Positions 9,210-18,227 of a DNA stretch of 64,000 nucleotides are shown one piece after another. Made by a program: the position numbers and the translations under genes. Under the pieces are notes generated by a model. It did no database searches. It was not told the DNA's origin and saw only the letters and a list, made by a program, of their open reading frames with translations. Within the stretch, counting starts at the first letter, position 1; each line of letters begins with the position of its first letter. The stretch is from Clostridium sp. AM58-1XD (GTDB lineage Bacteria > Bacillota > Clostridia > Lachnospirales > Lachnospiraceae), in the NCBI RefSeq assembly GCF_003464085.1, contig NZ_QSDR01000004.1, positions 1-64,000 on the forward strand, given 5' to 3'.

Positions 9210-11853
9210 ATATCTTCAGCAAAATAGCCCTGCAGAGCATGAAAAAAAGCCGTGTGCGGACTGCTGTAACGGTGACCGGCGTCATACTGTCCACTGCCAT
9301 GATCACGGCCGTTTCCGTATTTGTCGTTTCCCTTCAGAATTACGTGGTTAATGGAGCCATCGTAAAATACGGCGGCTGGCATGCGGCATTTTTAGATGCA
9401 TCTCCCACGTTCATACAGGAGCGGAGCCACGACATCGAAGCTGCAGAAACTGCGTCATTTGAGAATATCGGCTATGCGGTACTGAAAGGAGGAAACAATC
9501 CTGGCAAGCCCTATCTCTTTATAGCCGGATTCAATAAGGAAACCTTTGATACCCTGCCCATACGCCTCATTTCAGGCAGACTGCCGGAAAACAGTAAAGA
9601 AATTCTGGTTCCGGCCCACGTCGCAGCAAACGGCGGCGTTAAAATATCCACAGGAAGCACTATTTCTCTCTCTGTTGGAAACCGCATGAGCGGGAATGAA
9701 GTTCTCAGCCAGCATACCCCTTACACCGGGATAAATGGGTCCGGAGCGTCGAAGGAAATCCTCGTACCGAAAATGCGGAAGACCTATACCGTCGTGGGCA
9801 TATGTGAACGGCCTCCATTTGAAGAGTATACCGCTCCAGGATATACCATGATAACCATGGCTGAAAAATCCGGCCGGGCGGACAGTTACAGCGTATTTGT
9901 AACGCTGAAAAATCCGCGGAAGGTTCATACTTATGCCGCCAGTCTCGCCGAAAGCCGGAACTATGCCTTTAATGATGAAGTGCTGCGTTTTATGGGCCTC
10001 TCCGACGACCGGATATTCAATACGCTTTTGTACTCGGTAGGAGGTATTCTTACCGCATTAATTATGCTGGGATCCATTTTTTTAATTTACAATTCCTTTT
10101 CCATTTCGCTGAACGACCGGATACGCCAGTTCGGAATTCTTATGTCCATAGGGGCAACGAAACGTCAGCTTAGGAACTCCGTATTATTTGAAGGGCTGTG
10201 CATCGGCGCCGTCGGTATTCCGGCCGAATTCTGATTGGACTCCCCTGCATTCATTTCGTCATTTCCCTCGTGGATAAGAATTTCAGGAACATTCTCTACG
10301 ACACCGTACCCTTAACCTTATCAGTATCCATTTCCTCACTTGCCTCGGCGGCCGCAGTCAGCATGGTTACCATAATTATCTCAGCCTATATTCCGGCCAA
10401 AAAAGCCGCAAGGACTCCTGTCATGGAATGTATCCGGCAGACAAACGAGATCAAAGTGGACGAAAAATCCGTGAAAACGTCAAAATTCGCGAAGCGTATA
10501 TTCGGCTTAGAAGGAACCCTTGCGCTCAAAAACTTCAAGCGGAACAGACGGCGTTACCGCAGCATCGTGCTGTCCCTTACTCTAAGTGTCGTATTATTTA
10601 TATCCGCGAATACCTTCGGAACTCATCTGAAGCGTGCTGCGGAACAGGCGGTTGTGGACAGCGACTATGATATCTGCTTTTCCACTGATGATATCTGTAT
10701 AAATAATTTCTCATCAGATAATTTCTCAACGGAAGATTTCCATTCCGGTTGTATGAATGAGGATGAAATATTCGACCTTTACGATGAGTTAAGAACAGCC
10801 GAAGGAGTTTATGAAAGTTCTTATCAGGCTCTTTCCTCATTTTCATGTTACGTTGAAACGGATACTTTTACCGATGAATACCGGGAATCCTCCGACTACG
10901 TCCTGGCCGGCGAAAGCCTGGATCTGCCAATGGACATCCAGTTTATTGAGGACAGCGTGTATCTTCGCTTTCTTGAAAGCCTGGACTTACCGTTGGAAGA
11001 ATATACAGGACGGGATGGACAAATGATCGCCGTCGCCAAGGCGAAAAGAGCGGATAACGGAAAGGGCAAAGCCAGCGGGCTGATGGATATGTTCTCAGAC
11101 CGTTCCATGAATTTTCAAATTACTCCCACTACAAGGGAAGGCGCAAAGACAGGTCCGGAACAGGATATTCGTATTACATTTGTGGATACCATACCAGTTG
11201 ATACGCTCCCCAAGCCCCCTTCCGAAGTGAGGCCATATGTCTTTATGGCCGTGGCTCCTTATCACATGAAAGAGACGTTTGAAGCCCCCGGCGCCCACAC
11301 GGCGATGGGTCTGACCTTCCGTTCGGAGACCCCCTCTCAATCAACGTCTGAAATGGAAACCATGATTAAAAACGCAGGTATTACATCCCGGTATACGCTA
11401 TATAATGTACACCAAATGCTGGAACAAAACCACAATATTCTGTTCATTATCAATCTCTTCACCTGTGTTTTTGTCATTATGATTTCACTGATTGCTGTTG
11501 CAAATGTATTCAACACGATTTCCACCAATATCAGACTACGCAGGCGGGAGCTCGCTATGCTGCGCTCTGTCGGGATGTCCGACCGTGATTTCCAAAAAAT
11601 GATAAATTTTGAATGTGCCTTTTATGGCATAAGGACATTGCTGTTCGGTCTTCCTGTATCAGTGATTCTCTCCTGGCTGATATACAGAGGATTGACCGCC
11701 GGAGGAGCCGAAATCGACTTTGTATTTCCGTGGACCAGCATCGGAATCAGCGTATTCGGCGTATTCTTTATCGAGTTCATTACAATGTTATACGCCGTCG
11801 GCAAGCTAAAACGAGAAAATATTATCGATGCGCTCCTGGACGATATAACATGA
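9206..11853 (+). pseudogene. FtsX-family ABC permease, single frameshift
   Basis: About 880 residues when bridged, in two pieces (9206-10234 and the frame ending at 11853). The first piece has an N-terminal helix, a large extracytoplasmic region and an FtsX domain (FLIYNSFSISLNDRIRQFG, then SIGATKRQLR). The second piece resumes at GILIGLPCIHF and includes a second FtsX domain near the C terminus (RRRELAMLRSVGMSDRDF). The break is at 10222-10227, where one missing G in GCCGGAATTC restores the frame. Two FtsX units with a large exposed domain fit the permease of a peptide sensing/efflux module. The frameshift may be an assembly error, because the rest of the operon is intact. Confidence 0.85.
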
Positions 11854-11875
11854 TACGTCATGCCAGACTTTACTT

Positions 11876-13248
11876 TTACCGTATTTCCGACTTGTTTGTA
11901 CAGTATAGTTCCTGTATCTTATCCAACGGAAAGGGTGTTCTGGCCAACGGGCGGACCGCAATTGACATCAGAAGGGCTGGATTGTCGTCCGCCGCTATTC
12001 GATTAGAGCTGAGCTCCCCGCAAAGCCTGCACCTGTGAATAATCGCCCACTCTCCGTCTCTGCGCACCCATACGCCGATCGGATCCATGATTCCGCTGCA
12101 GAGAGAAGCACGGTCCCCCGGTTCAATATCCACATGAACGCTGGAGAGGCATTTCGGACAGTGGTTCCTGTGTCTGCTTCCCGCTCCGTCCGGCGCAACC
12201 GGCTCGCCACATTCCTTACACAGAAAACTTTCCCTGCATTCCCGGTGACGATAATCGATTTTGGGTATGGAAATCTCCGATGCCTGCCGCCCGCTTCTGG
12301 CGCTTTCAGACATTTTCCGCCAGGCGTCATACCGCTCCCGCTTAATCTTCTTCTCCCTCAGTCCCTGAATGACCTGACAGCCATCTTCGTAGGTATGTGT
12401 ACAACTGCTGAAATAGCATTTTACCGCCCATCCGGCAATTTCCGGAAACGTCTCTTCCCGCTCCTTTACGGATACATTTGATAGGCAAAAGTCTCGAAAT
12501 CCAGGCGTGTCGATCAGGAATGTTTCATCCGGGCCTGCATACAGCTCAGTCGTGTGTGTGCCCGGTAAATTTGTTTCTGGACGTACGTTTTCTCCTAGCG
12601 TTTCCAGAATTCCCAGAATTAAAGACGTCTTTCCACACGACCTGTCTCCAACGATAACCGTCGTCTTTCCTCTGACCTCAGGCGCCAGTTCATCCTGACA
12701 TGCTCTGGCCGAACCAGCAAGTATAAAGTCCGCCGACTTCCTATACAATTCCATCTTCTCACAGAGCGCCTTCTTTATGCTTTCTCCAGCCGTATCCCAC
12801 TTGCTGATAAAAACGCCGACCCGGATTCCCGCTCTTTTAGCCGCAATGATTGCCGCTTCCGCAAAACCCGCCTGCTGCATAAAATAGTCAGCTGTAACTA
12901 CTGCGATAACCTGATCGGCATTCGCCGCAATCAGTATTTCTTCTCCCTTCGCTCTCCTGTCCCCTCTGTAAAGAGACGTATCTCTGGGAAGTATATCGAC
13001 CAGCTTGAACTGGCCGCCGCCAAATCTTCGATTTCCGCCTTATCCCCTGCCGCAAGGAGATTCCTGCCAGCCGTAAGCACCCCCGGCACCAGGCACATAA
13101 TACGATCACCATCCACTTGTGCCTGCGCCTGCTTATTCATAATTTTTATGATTATTCCTCTAATAGTACGATTGCATTCTGTATCAGAGGTATGCTTATT
13201 TACGGATTTAACTTTATTATTTGTCGATTTCATCTTTTTTGCTTTCAT
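11876..13248 (-). pseudogene. RsgA-like ribosome GTPase fused to an RNHCP domain, single frameshift
   Basis: About 457 residues after repairing one missing T near 13022-13026. Order: OB-fold (RGIIIKI... to GGGQFKLVDILPRD), then a circularly permuted GTPase. The GTPase has G4-like SKWD where NKxD is usual, P-loop GDRSCGKTS, and DTPGF as G3. A zinc site follows (CYFSSCTH, then GC). The last 130 residues are a separate zinc-binding unit with CKEC, the eponymous RNHCPKC and HRCRLC, matching the RNHCP domain. Start ATG 13248 follows AGGAGAAAAAGA. Classical RsgA assists 30S subunit maturation. The altered G4 and P-loop and the fusion suggest a divergent paralog. It converges on the permease gene, 22 bases apart. 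Confidence 0.75.
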
Positions 13249-13338
13249 TCTTTTTCTCCTGATAAATCGTTTCTCGCTGTTGATAAATTTATTATAAAGC
13301 CTCCTGCATACCGCCTCAACCGTCATCTCGTTTCTGAA

Positions 13339-13370
13339 ACGAAAAAGCGCTCCGCTAAAGGAACGCTTTT
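13339..13370 (-). terminator. Intrinsic terminator after the CD3324-family gene
   Basis: Arms AAAGCGCTCC / GGAACGCTTT around a short loop; on the minus strand the hairpin is followed by a T run. It lies just downstream of the stop codon at 13378. Confidence 0.6.
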
Positions 13371-13377
13371 CCTGATC

Positions 13378-13659
13378 TTAATTTTCATTTTGTGTTTTTA
13401 ATCTTGCGACGATCTTCTGTACGCTCTTCGGTGATAAGTAATACTCTTCGGAAAGGCGGGCTACTGTCATCCCATTCTGATATTTCCTGTACATTTCCGT
13501 ATTCCTGGCGGACGTTTCATGCTTTCGGTTAGTCTTTTCTCCCCAGGCTCTCCTGTTTGTGTCCTTTCGCGGTACGTAAATATATCCTCCGTCGATGTAA
13601 TCCTGAATTTTATCAATTAATTCCTGCGGCAGTACGTCAGCCGCTTTCATATAGCTCAT
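13378..13659 (-). CDS. CD3324-family helix-turn-helix protein
   Basis: 93 residues. The N-terminal segment DVLPQELIDKIQDYIDGGYI and the following IYVPRKDTNRRAWGEKT are diagnostic of the CD3324 family. They are followed by a Mor/resolvase-like helix-turn-helix (residues about 60-90, MTVARLSEEYYLSPKSVQKI). It probably binds DNA, but no target is known. The gene is monocistronic with its own terminator. Confidence 0.8.
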   Translation of the reverse strand: MSYMKAADVLPQELIDKIQDYIDGGYIYVPRKDTNRRAWGEKTNRKHETSARNTEMYRKYQNGMTVARLSEEYYLSPKSVQKIVARLKTQNEN

Positions 13660-14307
13660 TTTGCTCCTCCTAAACTTCGTTTTCAGGACTGAGCAAAGGC
13701 TATTCTATTTTGAATCTCGTTTATCTGATTCCATGCAACAGCCTTTGCTATGCATAACGAACCGATTCACACATCATAAAGCAATTCTCTCTCTTTCTAT
13801 ATTAAATTCCCGCAGATGCAACAGGCTGCTTCAGAGACCGTACGTCTCCGATCCAAGGACGATCACCGGCGGAATTTTGATGCACAAGGAAATTTACAAC
13901 GCTCTTCTGTGCATTAAAAATGCCCGCAAAGACATACCACACCTATAACGGCGCAGAATGCTCCTGCGGGCAAAACAATTTGCTATAAACTTAAATGGAT
14001 GCAGCCTGTCTGGTATGTCTTTTAAAAAGGGTAACACAAACAAACGGAGCTTTCCCGTTTCTTTGCCGCAGCAGAGTGTATTTTCCTCTGCAGCTTTCTA
14101 ACCCTTTCCAATATTTAGTTGATCGTCCTAAATACAGACACAGCGGACATACAGCACCTCTTTCTAATAATTTCGTTAATTGTAACATCGATATCCCTTC
14201 TCTGTCAACCCTGTTTTTGCCGGATAAAACGACGTTATCATTTATTTATTACGCCTGCACGGCCTCACTGCTGCTTACCTGTTTCTTTGCAGCCGGCTCT
14301 TTTCCTC
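13660..14307. other. Gene-poor stretch with hairpins and one doubtful small ORF
   Basis: About 650 bases without a convincing gene. It contains an inverted repeat GCAAAGGCT / AGCCTTTGC (about 13690-13760) and a second one, TGCCCGCA (13919-13926) with TGCGGGCA (13964-13971). No riboswitch class was recognised. The only candidate gene is the 65-codon frame at 13991-14188 on the minus strand, listed separately. Confidence 0.4.
13991..14188 (-). CDS. Doubtful small protein, 65 residues
   Basis: A basic 65-residue frame with one CxxC (CPLC) and no recognisable family. It is considered only because AGAAGGG stands seven bases before its ATG and because it lies 120 bases downstream of cstA on the same strand. 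Codon use does not clearly support translation, and it may well be noise in a gene-poor gap. Confidence 0.2.
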   Translation of the reverse strand: MLQLTKLLERGAVCPLCLYLGRSTKYWKGLESCRGKYTLLRQRNGKAPFVCVTLFKRHTRQAASI

Positions 14308-15969
14308 TCAGGCGGTTGATGCCTGAACAGCGACAATCAGTCCCAGGAGAAGAAGGAGCACTGCAAAAATCAACTGAAGCGTATTTCCAAGGTCAAGACC
14401 ATTCGTGAAAAATTCCGTGCCTAAATTGTAAATCGTTATCCCCAAAGCGGAAAACGTAACTGCCAGCATGAAGAACATAGGAACCCAAAGCATGACACCC
14501 TGACGGTTTGTCTTCTTTAGGAAAACGGCACATGCGATTAGAGCGAGCGCCGACAGCAGCTGATTTGCCGAACCGAACAGCGGCCAGATCTTCGCATATC
14601 CCACCTTTGCCAGCAGGTAAGCCAGAAACAGAGTAATAACCGTGGAGAAATATTTGTTCGTAAGCACGGCTCTCACCGGTCCCATGTTCTCTTCATCAAC
14701 TCCTTCATCCAGAAACAGCTCCTGGAAGGAAAGGCGTCCGATTCTCGCAACAGAGTCGAGTGATGTCAGAGCAAATGCGGATACGGCCAGATTGATCAGC
14801 GTAAATACAAGCGCGTATGGAAGTCCTGCCTTCATAAGGAAATTGGCTATTGCTCCCGCAAAAATCTGTGGCTGTGTCTTCAGACCTGCCGCCGCTGCCT
14901 CTCCATCTGCAAAGGATGCAACTGCGATCAGCGCGATTACTGCCAGCATGCTTTCCATCAGCATGGCGCCGAAGGAAACGGGAAGCATGTTTTTCTCATT
15001 CTTAATCTGCTTGGAGGCCGTACCGGAGGATACGAGTGAATGGAACCCGGATACAGCGCCGCAGGCGATCGTTACAAACAGGATCGGGAACATATACTGC
15101 CCGTTTACCGTAAACCCGTTGAAGGTATTCAGGTTGCAGGACGGGTTGGATACGAAAATCCCCAAGATTGCTGCTCCAATCATAAACACCAACAGGTAGC
15201 TGTTTAAATAATCTCTTGGCTGCAGAAGGCTCCATACGGGAACTACGGAAGCGATCATAATATATACAAAAATAATGACATGCCATGTAGAAGAGGTCAT
15301 ATAAACAGGGAAATTCATTCCAATTGCCACTGCTGCCACGAGCATGACAAGAGCAATACCCGTATTGACCCATTTATGTAATTTTCCGTATCTGAGTATC
15401 ATTCCAAGCCCTACTGCTTCGATAATAAAGAGCATGGAAGTCGTCGCTACAGCTCCGTTTGCTTTGACTGTCGTTACAGCTCCTGCCGCATCTGCCATAA
15501 AGCCGTTAAATGTGCCGGCCACTACATCCGCAAACGCTGCAACTACAAGGATACAGAACAGCCAGCAGAACAGCAGGAAGAGTTTCTTCCCTGTCTTTCC
15601 GATATACTCTTCAATAATATAGCCGATGGTACGCCCTTTGTTTTTTACAGACGCGTACATCGCCGAAAAATCCTGGACAGCTCCGAAAAACACACCGCCC
15701 ACAAGGATCCACAACAGGACTGGAAGCCATCCGAACATCGCCGCCTGAATCGGTCCGTTAATCGGTCCTGCTCCGGCGATCGATGCGAACTGGTGGCCGA
15801 ATACCACATTTGTATCAGCCGGAACATAGTCCACTCCGTCGTCCATTTCGTAGGCCGGAGTCTTCGCATTCGGATCAATTCCCCACTTTTTCTCCAGATA
15901 ACGGCCGTAAATCAGGTATGCGCCGCCCAGTACAACAATTGCAAGAACCATCATTGTAATTCCGTTCAT
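14308..15969 (-). CDS. cstA: Carbon starvation protein CstA / pyruvate transporter
   Basis: 553 residues and about fifteen hydrophobic segments. The N-terminal CstA domain contains FGHQFASIAGAGPI and GVFFGAVQDF, both highly conserved in the family, and LVSSGTASKQI follows in the middle. CstA proteins import pyruvate (originally peptides were proposed) at the cytoplasmic membrane and are induced when preferred carbon runs out. The start was moved in from an upstream frame to ATG 15969, which follows AGAGGGA at a normal distance; ATG 15975 overlaps that site. No LytTR-type regulator gene is adjacent. Confidence 0.93.
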   Translation of the reverse strand: MNGITMMVLAIVVLGGAYLIYGRYLEKKWGIDPNAKTPAYEMDDGVDYVPADTNVVFGHQFASIAGAGPINGPIQAAMFGWLPVLLWILVGGVFFGAVQDFSAMYASVKNKGRTIGYIIEEYIGKTGKKLFLLFCWLFCILVVAAFADVVAGTFNGFMADAAGAVTTVKANGAVATTSMLFIIEAVGLGMILRYGKLHKWVNTGIALVMLVAAVAIGMNFPVYMTSSTWHVIIFVYIMIASVVPVWSLLQPRDYLNSYLLVFMIGAAILGIFVSNPSCNLNTFNGFTVNGQYMFPILFVTIACGAVSGFHSLVSSGTASKQIKNEKNMLPVSFGAMLMESMLAVIALIAVASFADGEAAAAGLKTQPQIFAGAIANFLMKAGLPYALVFTLINLAVSAFALTSLDSVARIGRLSFQELFLDEGVDEENMGPVRAVLTNKYFSTVITLFLAYLLAKVGYAKIWPLFGSANQLLSALALIACAVFLKKTNRQGVMLWVPMFFMLAVTFSALGITIYNLGTEFFTNGLDLGNTLQLIFAVLLLLLGLIVAVQASTA

Positions 15970-16169
15970 AAACATTCCCTCTTTTCTTTTATTGCGTTCC
16001 ATTCCCCACTCTTCAAAAAAATGGCGGGTCATGACTGACCTCACGGTCATCACGCTCTACTCTCAGGCAATGTTTTACCACTTTGTTATTTTAAAGTCAA
16101 TATTCCGTGGCATACGGGTTTTTGATGGTTTGTATAACTTGAAGTTATGTATTGTTATTTTTTCTGCCG

Positions 16170-16763
16170 TCAATCCGTCCTGGTATGATACTTTTTCTTG
16201 TCCTCTTCTGTAATTTTCCGGATCACGCGGCATGGGCTGCCGGCTGCAATGACGCCGGACGGAATATCTTTTGTAACGACGCTTCCCGCTCCGATTACCG
16301 TATCATCTCCTATGGTCACTCCCGGAACAACCACCACATTTCCCCCGATCCACACGTTGTTTCCAATGGTAATGGGCCTTGCGATCTCCAGCCCCTGATT
16401 GCGCTGCTCTGCATCCAGTGGATGGCCGGCCGCATAAAAACCACAGTTAGGCGCAATAAAAACATTGCTGCCGAACGTAATCTTAGCCGCGTCCAGTATC
16501 ACGCAGTTGTAGTTCATATAGAAATTTTCTCCAATTTCAATATTGTATCCGTAATCGCAGAAAAACGGCTGTTCAATGTGAAAGGTCTCTCCAGTTCTGC
16601 CCAGAATTCCCCTCATCTTATTCCTGCGCTCCTCCAGCCTGGACGGGCGGATCTGATTGTATTCATAGCACATGTCCTGGCAGTGCAGGCGTTCCGCAAG
16701 AATCGCCTCATCATAATTTGCATCATACAGAAGGCCTTTTGCCGCCTTTTCTTTTTCCGTCAT
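16170..16763 (-). CDS. Maltose/galactoside O-acetyltransferase family (Maa-like)
   Basis: 197 residues. An N-terminal Maa/Mac helix region (about 5-60, YDANYDEAILAERLHCQDMCYEYN) is followed by a left-handed beta helix of hexapeptide repeats. It includes the catalytic histidine motif YAAGHPLDAEQR and the C-terminal GNNVWIGGNVVVVPGVTIG. These enzymes transfer acetyl from acetyl-CoA to a sugar hydroxyl, often to remove non-metabolisable sugars; the real acceptor is unknown here. Four bases separate it from the flavodiiron gene upstream on the same strand, so the two are probably co-transcribed. Confidence 0.88.
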   Translation of the reverse strand: MTEKEKAAKGLLYDANYDEAILAERLHCQDMCYEYNQIRPSRLEERRNKMRGILGRTGETFHIEQPFFCDYGYNIEIGENFYMNYNCVILDAAKITFGSNVFIAPNCGFYAAGHPLDAEQRNQGLEIARPITIGNNVWIGGNVVVVPGVTIGDDTVIGAGSVVTKDIPSGVIAAGSPCRVIRKITEEDKKKYHTRTD

Positions 16764-16767
16764 TTAA

Positions 16768-17940
16768 TCAGTCCTTTACCGCTTCATATATTTTTTCTTC
16801 CAAAGCGCCCAGCTGCTCATCGGAAGGGATGTAAAGCTGCTTCACCGGATCACAGATCATGGTAAAGCCCATTCCCGTCATGCTCTCGGCCACCTGTCCG
16901 ATGCTCTGGCCACCCCATCCGTATGAGCCGAATGCAAAGCCCTTTCTGTTCTTTGGAGCAAGCCCTTTCATATAGCACAGAAATGACGCTACCGTAGGCA
17001 GCATCTGGTTGTTCAAGGTAGATGAACCGACAGCTACGTATTCTGCCGTCAGAATATCCGTCATGATATCGGAAATATGGCATTCTTTCAGATCATACAG
17101 CTTTGCTGACACGCCTGCCCTGGAGAAGCCTTCCAGAATGGCAAATGCCATTTTTTCAGTGGAGTGCCACATGGAGTCAAAGACGATACACGCCTCCTTT
17201 TTCGGCGGCTGGCAACTGTATTCCTCATACATCTGAAGAATATCCGGAATATGCTGTGTCCAGATCACGCCGTGGCTTGGACAGATCATTTCCAGATCCA
17301 GTCCTTTCACGATCTCCAGAGCCTTCTTCGCCTGAGCTCCATAAGGCATCAGGATATTTGCATAGTATTTCTTCGCCTCCTGGTAAACAACGCTTAAATC
17401 TGTCTGAAGGTCAAAATGTTTGTTGGATGCAAAGTGCTGTCCAAAGGCATCGTTGGAAAACAGGATTTTTTCCTCAGGACAGTATGTCACCATGTTGTCC
17501 GGCCAGTGAAGCATAGGCGTTGCTACAAAGGTCAGCGTTCTGCTCCCCAGGCTCAGCGTATCTCCGGCCTTTACCGGCTGATAGGAATACTCCGTGCCGT
17601 AATGCGCCTGAAGTCCTTTCAGTCCGGCCGGCGATGAGGTAACGATTACAGCGTTGGAAGCTTCCTTCATGACTGCCGGCAGGGCGCCGGAATGATCCAT
17701 CTCCACATGATTGGAAACGACGTAATCGATGTCTTTCATATCTACAATTTCAGAGACGCGGTCGATCAGTTCCTTTGCAAAAGGCCCTTTCACCGTGTCG
17801 ATCAGCGCTATTTTCTCATCTACAATCAGATAAGCATTGTATGTCGCTCCATGGTCTGTGGAATACCCGTGGAAACTCCTTACATTCCAGTCTACGGCGC
17901 CTACGTAGTAAATACCAGGTCTTACTTCTACTTTGTTCAT
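16768..17940 (-). CDS. fprA: Flavodiiron protein, FprA type
   Basis: 390 residues: a metallo-beta-lactamase-like diiron domain (1-245) joined to a flavodoxin domain (about 250-388). Iron ligands are visible in NHVEMDH, PMLHWPD and the SNDAFG loop. Such proteins reduce oxygen to water (or nitric oxide) in anaerobes, receiving electrons from rubredoxin, which is encoded immediately upstream. The chosen start is ATG 17940, nine bases after AAGGAG; the in-frame ATG nine bases earlier abuts that site. Together with rubredoxin this forms an oxygen-detoxification unit. Confidence 0.93.
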   Translation of the reverse strand: MNKVEVRPGIYYVGAVDWNVRSFHGYSTDHGATYNAYLIVDEKIALIDTVKGPFAKELIDRVSEIVDMKDIDYVVSNHVEMDHSGALPAVMKEASNAVIVTSSPAGLKGLQAHYGTEYSYQPVKAGDTLSLGSRTLTFVATPMLHWPDNMVTYCPEEKILFSNDAFGQHFASNKHFDLQTDLSVVYQEAKKYYANILMPYGAQAKKALEIVKGLDLEMICPSHGVIWTQHIPDILQMYEEYSCQPPKKEACIVFDSMWHSTEKMAFAILEGFSRAGVSAKLYDLKECHISDIMTDILTAEYVAVGSSTLNNQMLPTVASFLCYMKGLAPKNRKGFAFGSYGWGGQSIGQVAESMTGMGFTMICDPVKQLYIPSDEQLGALEEKIYEAVKD

Positions 17941-17981
17941 TGTCCCCATCTCCTTACAATCCTTTATCTCTATGTAAAAGA

Positions 17982-18010
17982 GAATGCGGCAGAGGCCAGC
18001 ATTCTCTCAT
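17982..18010 (-). terminator. Hairpin between rubredoxin and flavodiiron genes
   Basis: GAGAATGC and GCATTCTC pair around an eleven-base loop. On the minus strand it is followed by TTTTACA, so it may partly terminate transcription after rubredoxin or stabilise its message, setting different levels of the two proteins. Confidence 0.45.
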
Positions 18011-18017
18011 TACCACA

Positions 18018-18179
18018 TTATTCAGTTTCTGAAAAAGCCTCTTTTCCCAGACCGCACAGCGGGCATACCCAGTCATCCGGAATATTTTCAAATGCTGTTC
18101 CCGGTGCAACGCCGTTGTCAGGGTCACCGATTTCCGGATCATATACATAACCACATGTATCACAAACATACTTTTTCAT
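18018..18179 (-). CDS. Rubredoxin
   Basis: A 53-residue protein with both iron-binding knuckles, [12 protein letters not shown] near the N terminus and [10 protein letters not shown] near the C terminus, plus the typical [10 protein letters not shown] and FENIPDDW segments. It carries single electrons at low potential in the cytosol and is the natural donor to the flavodiiron protein encoded 77 bases downstream. Start ATG 18179 follows GGAGGAATGAAATC. Confidence 0.95.
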   Translation of the reverse strand: MKKYVCDTCGYVYDPEIGDPDNGVAPGTAFENIPDDWVCPLCGLGKEAFSETE

Positions 18180-18227
18180 GATTTCATTCCTCCATTCTAA
18201 TCTTACTCTATTATTGCTTATAAAACT

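Noticed and set aside
13661..13948. A 95-codon plus-strand frame
   Set aside because: Starts at the divergent CD3324 promoter without a usable ribosome binding site, resembles no family and crosses an inverted repeat.
13660..14307. Possible riboswitch or other structured RNA gene
   Set aside because: Two inverted repeats are present but no conserved core of a known class could be recognised, and neither sits before a matching gene.
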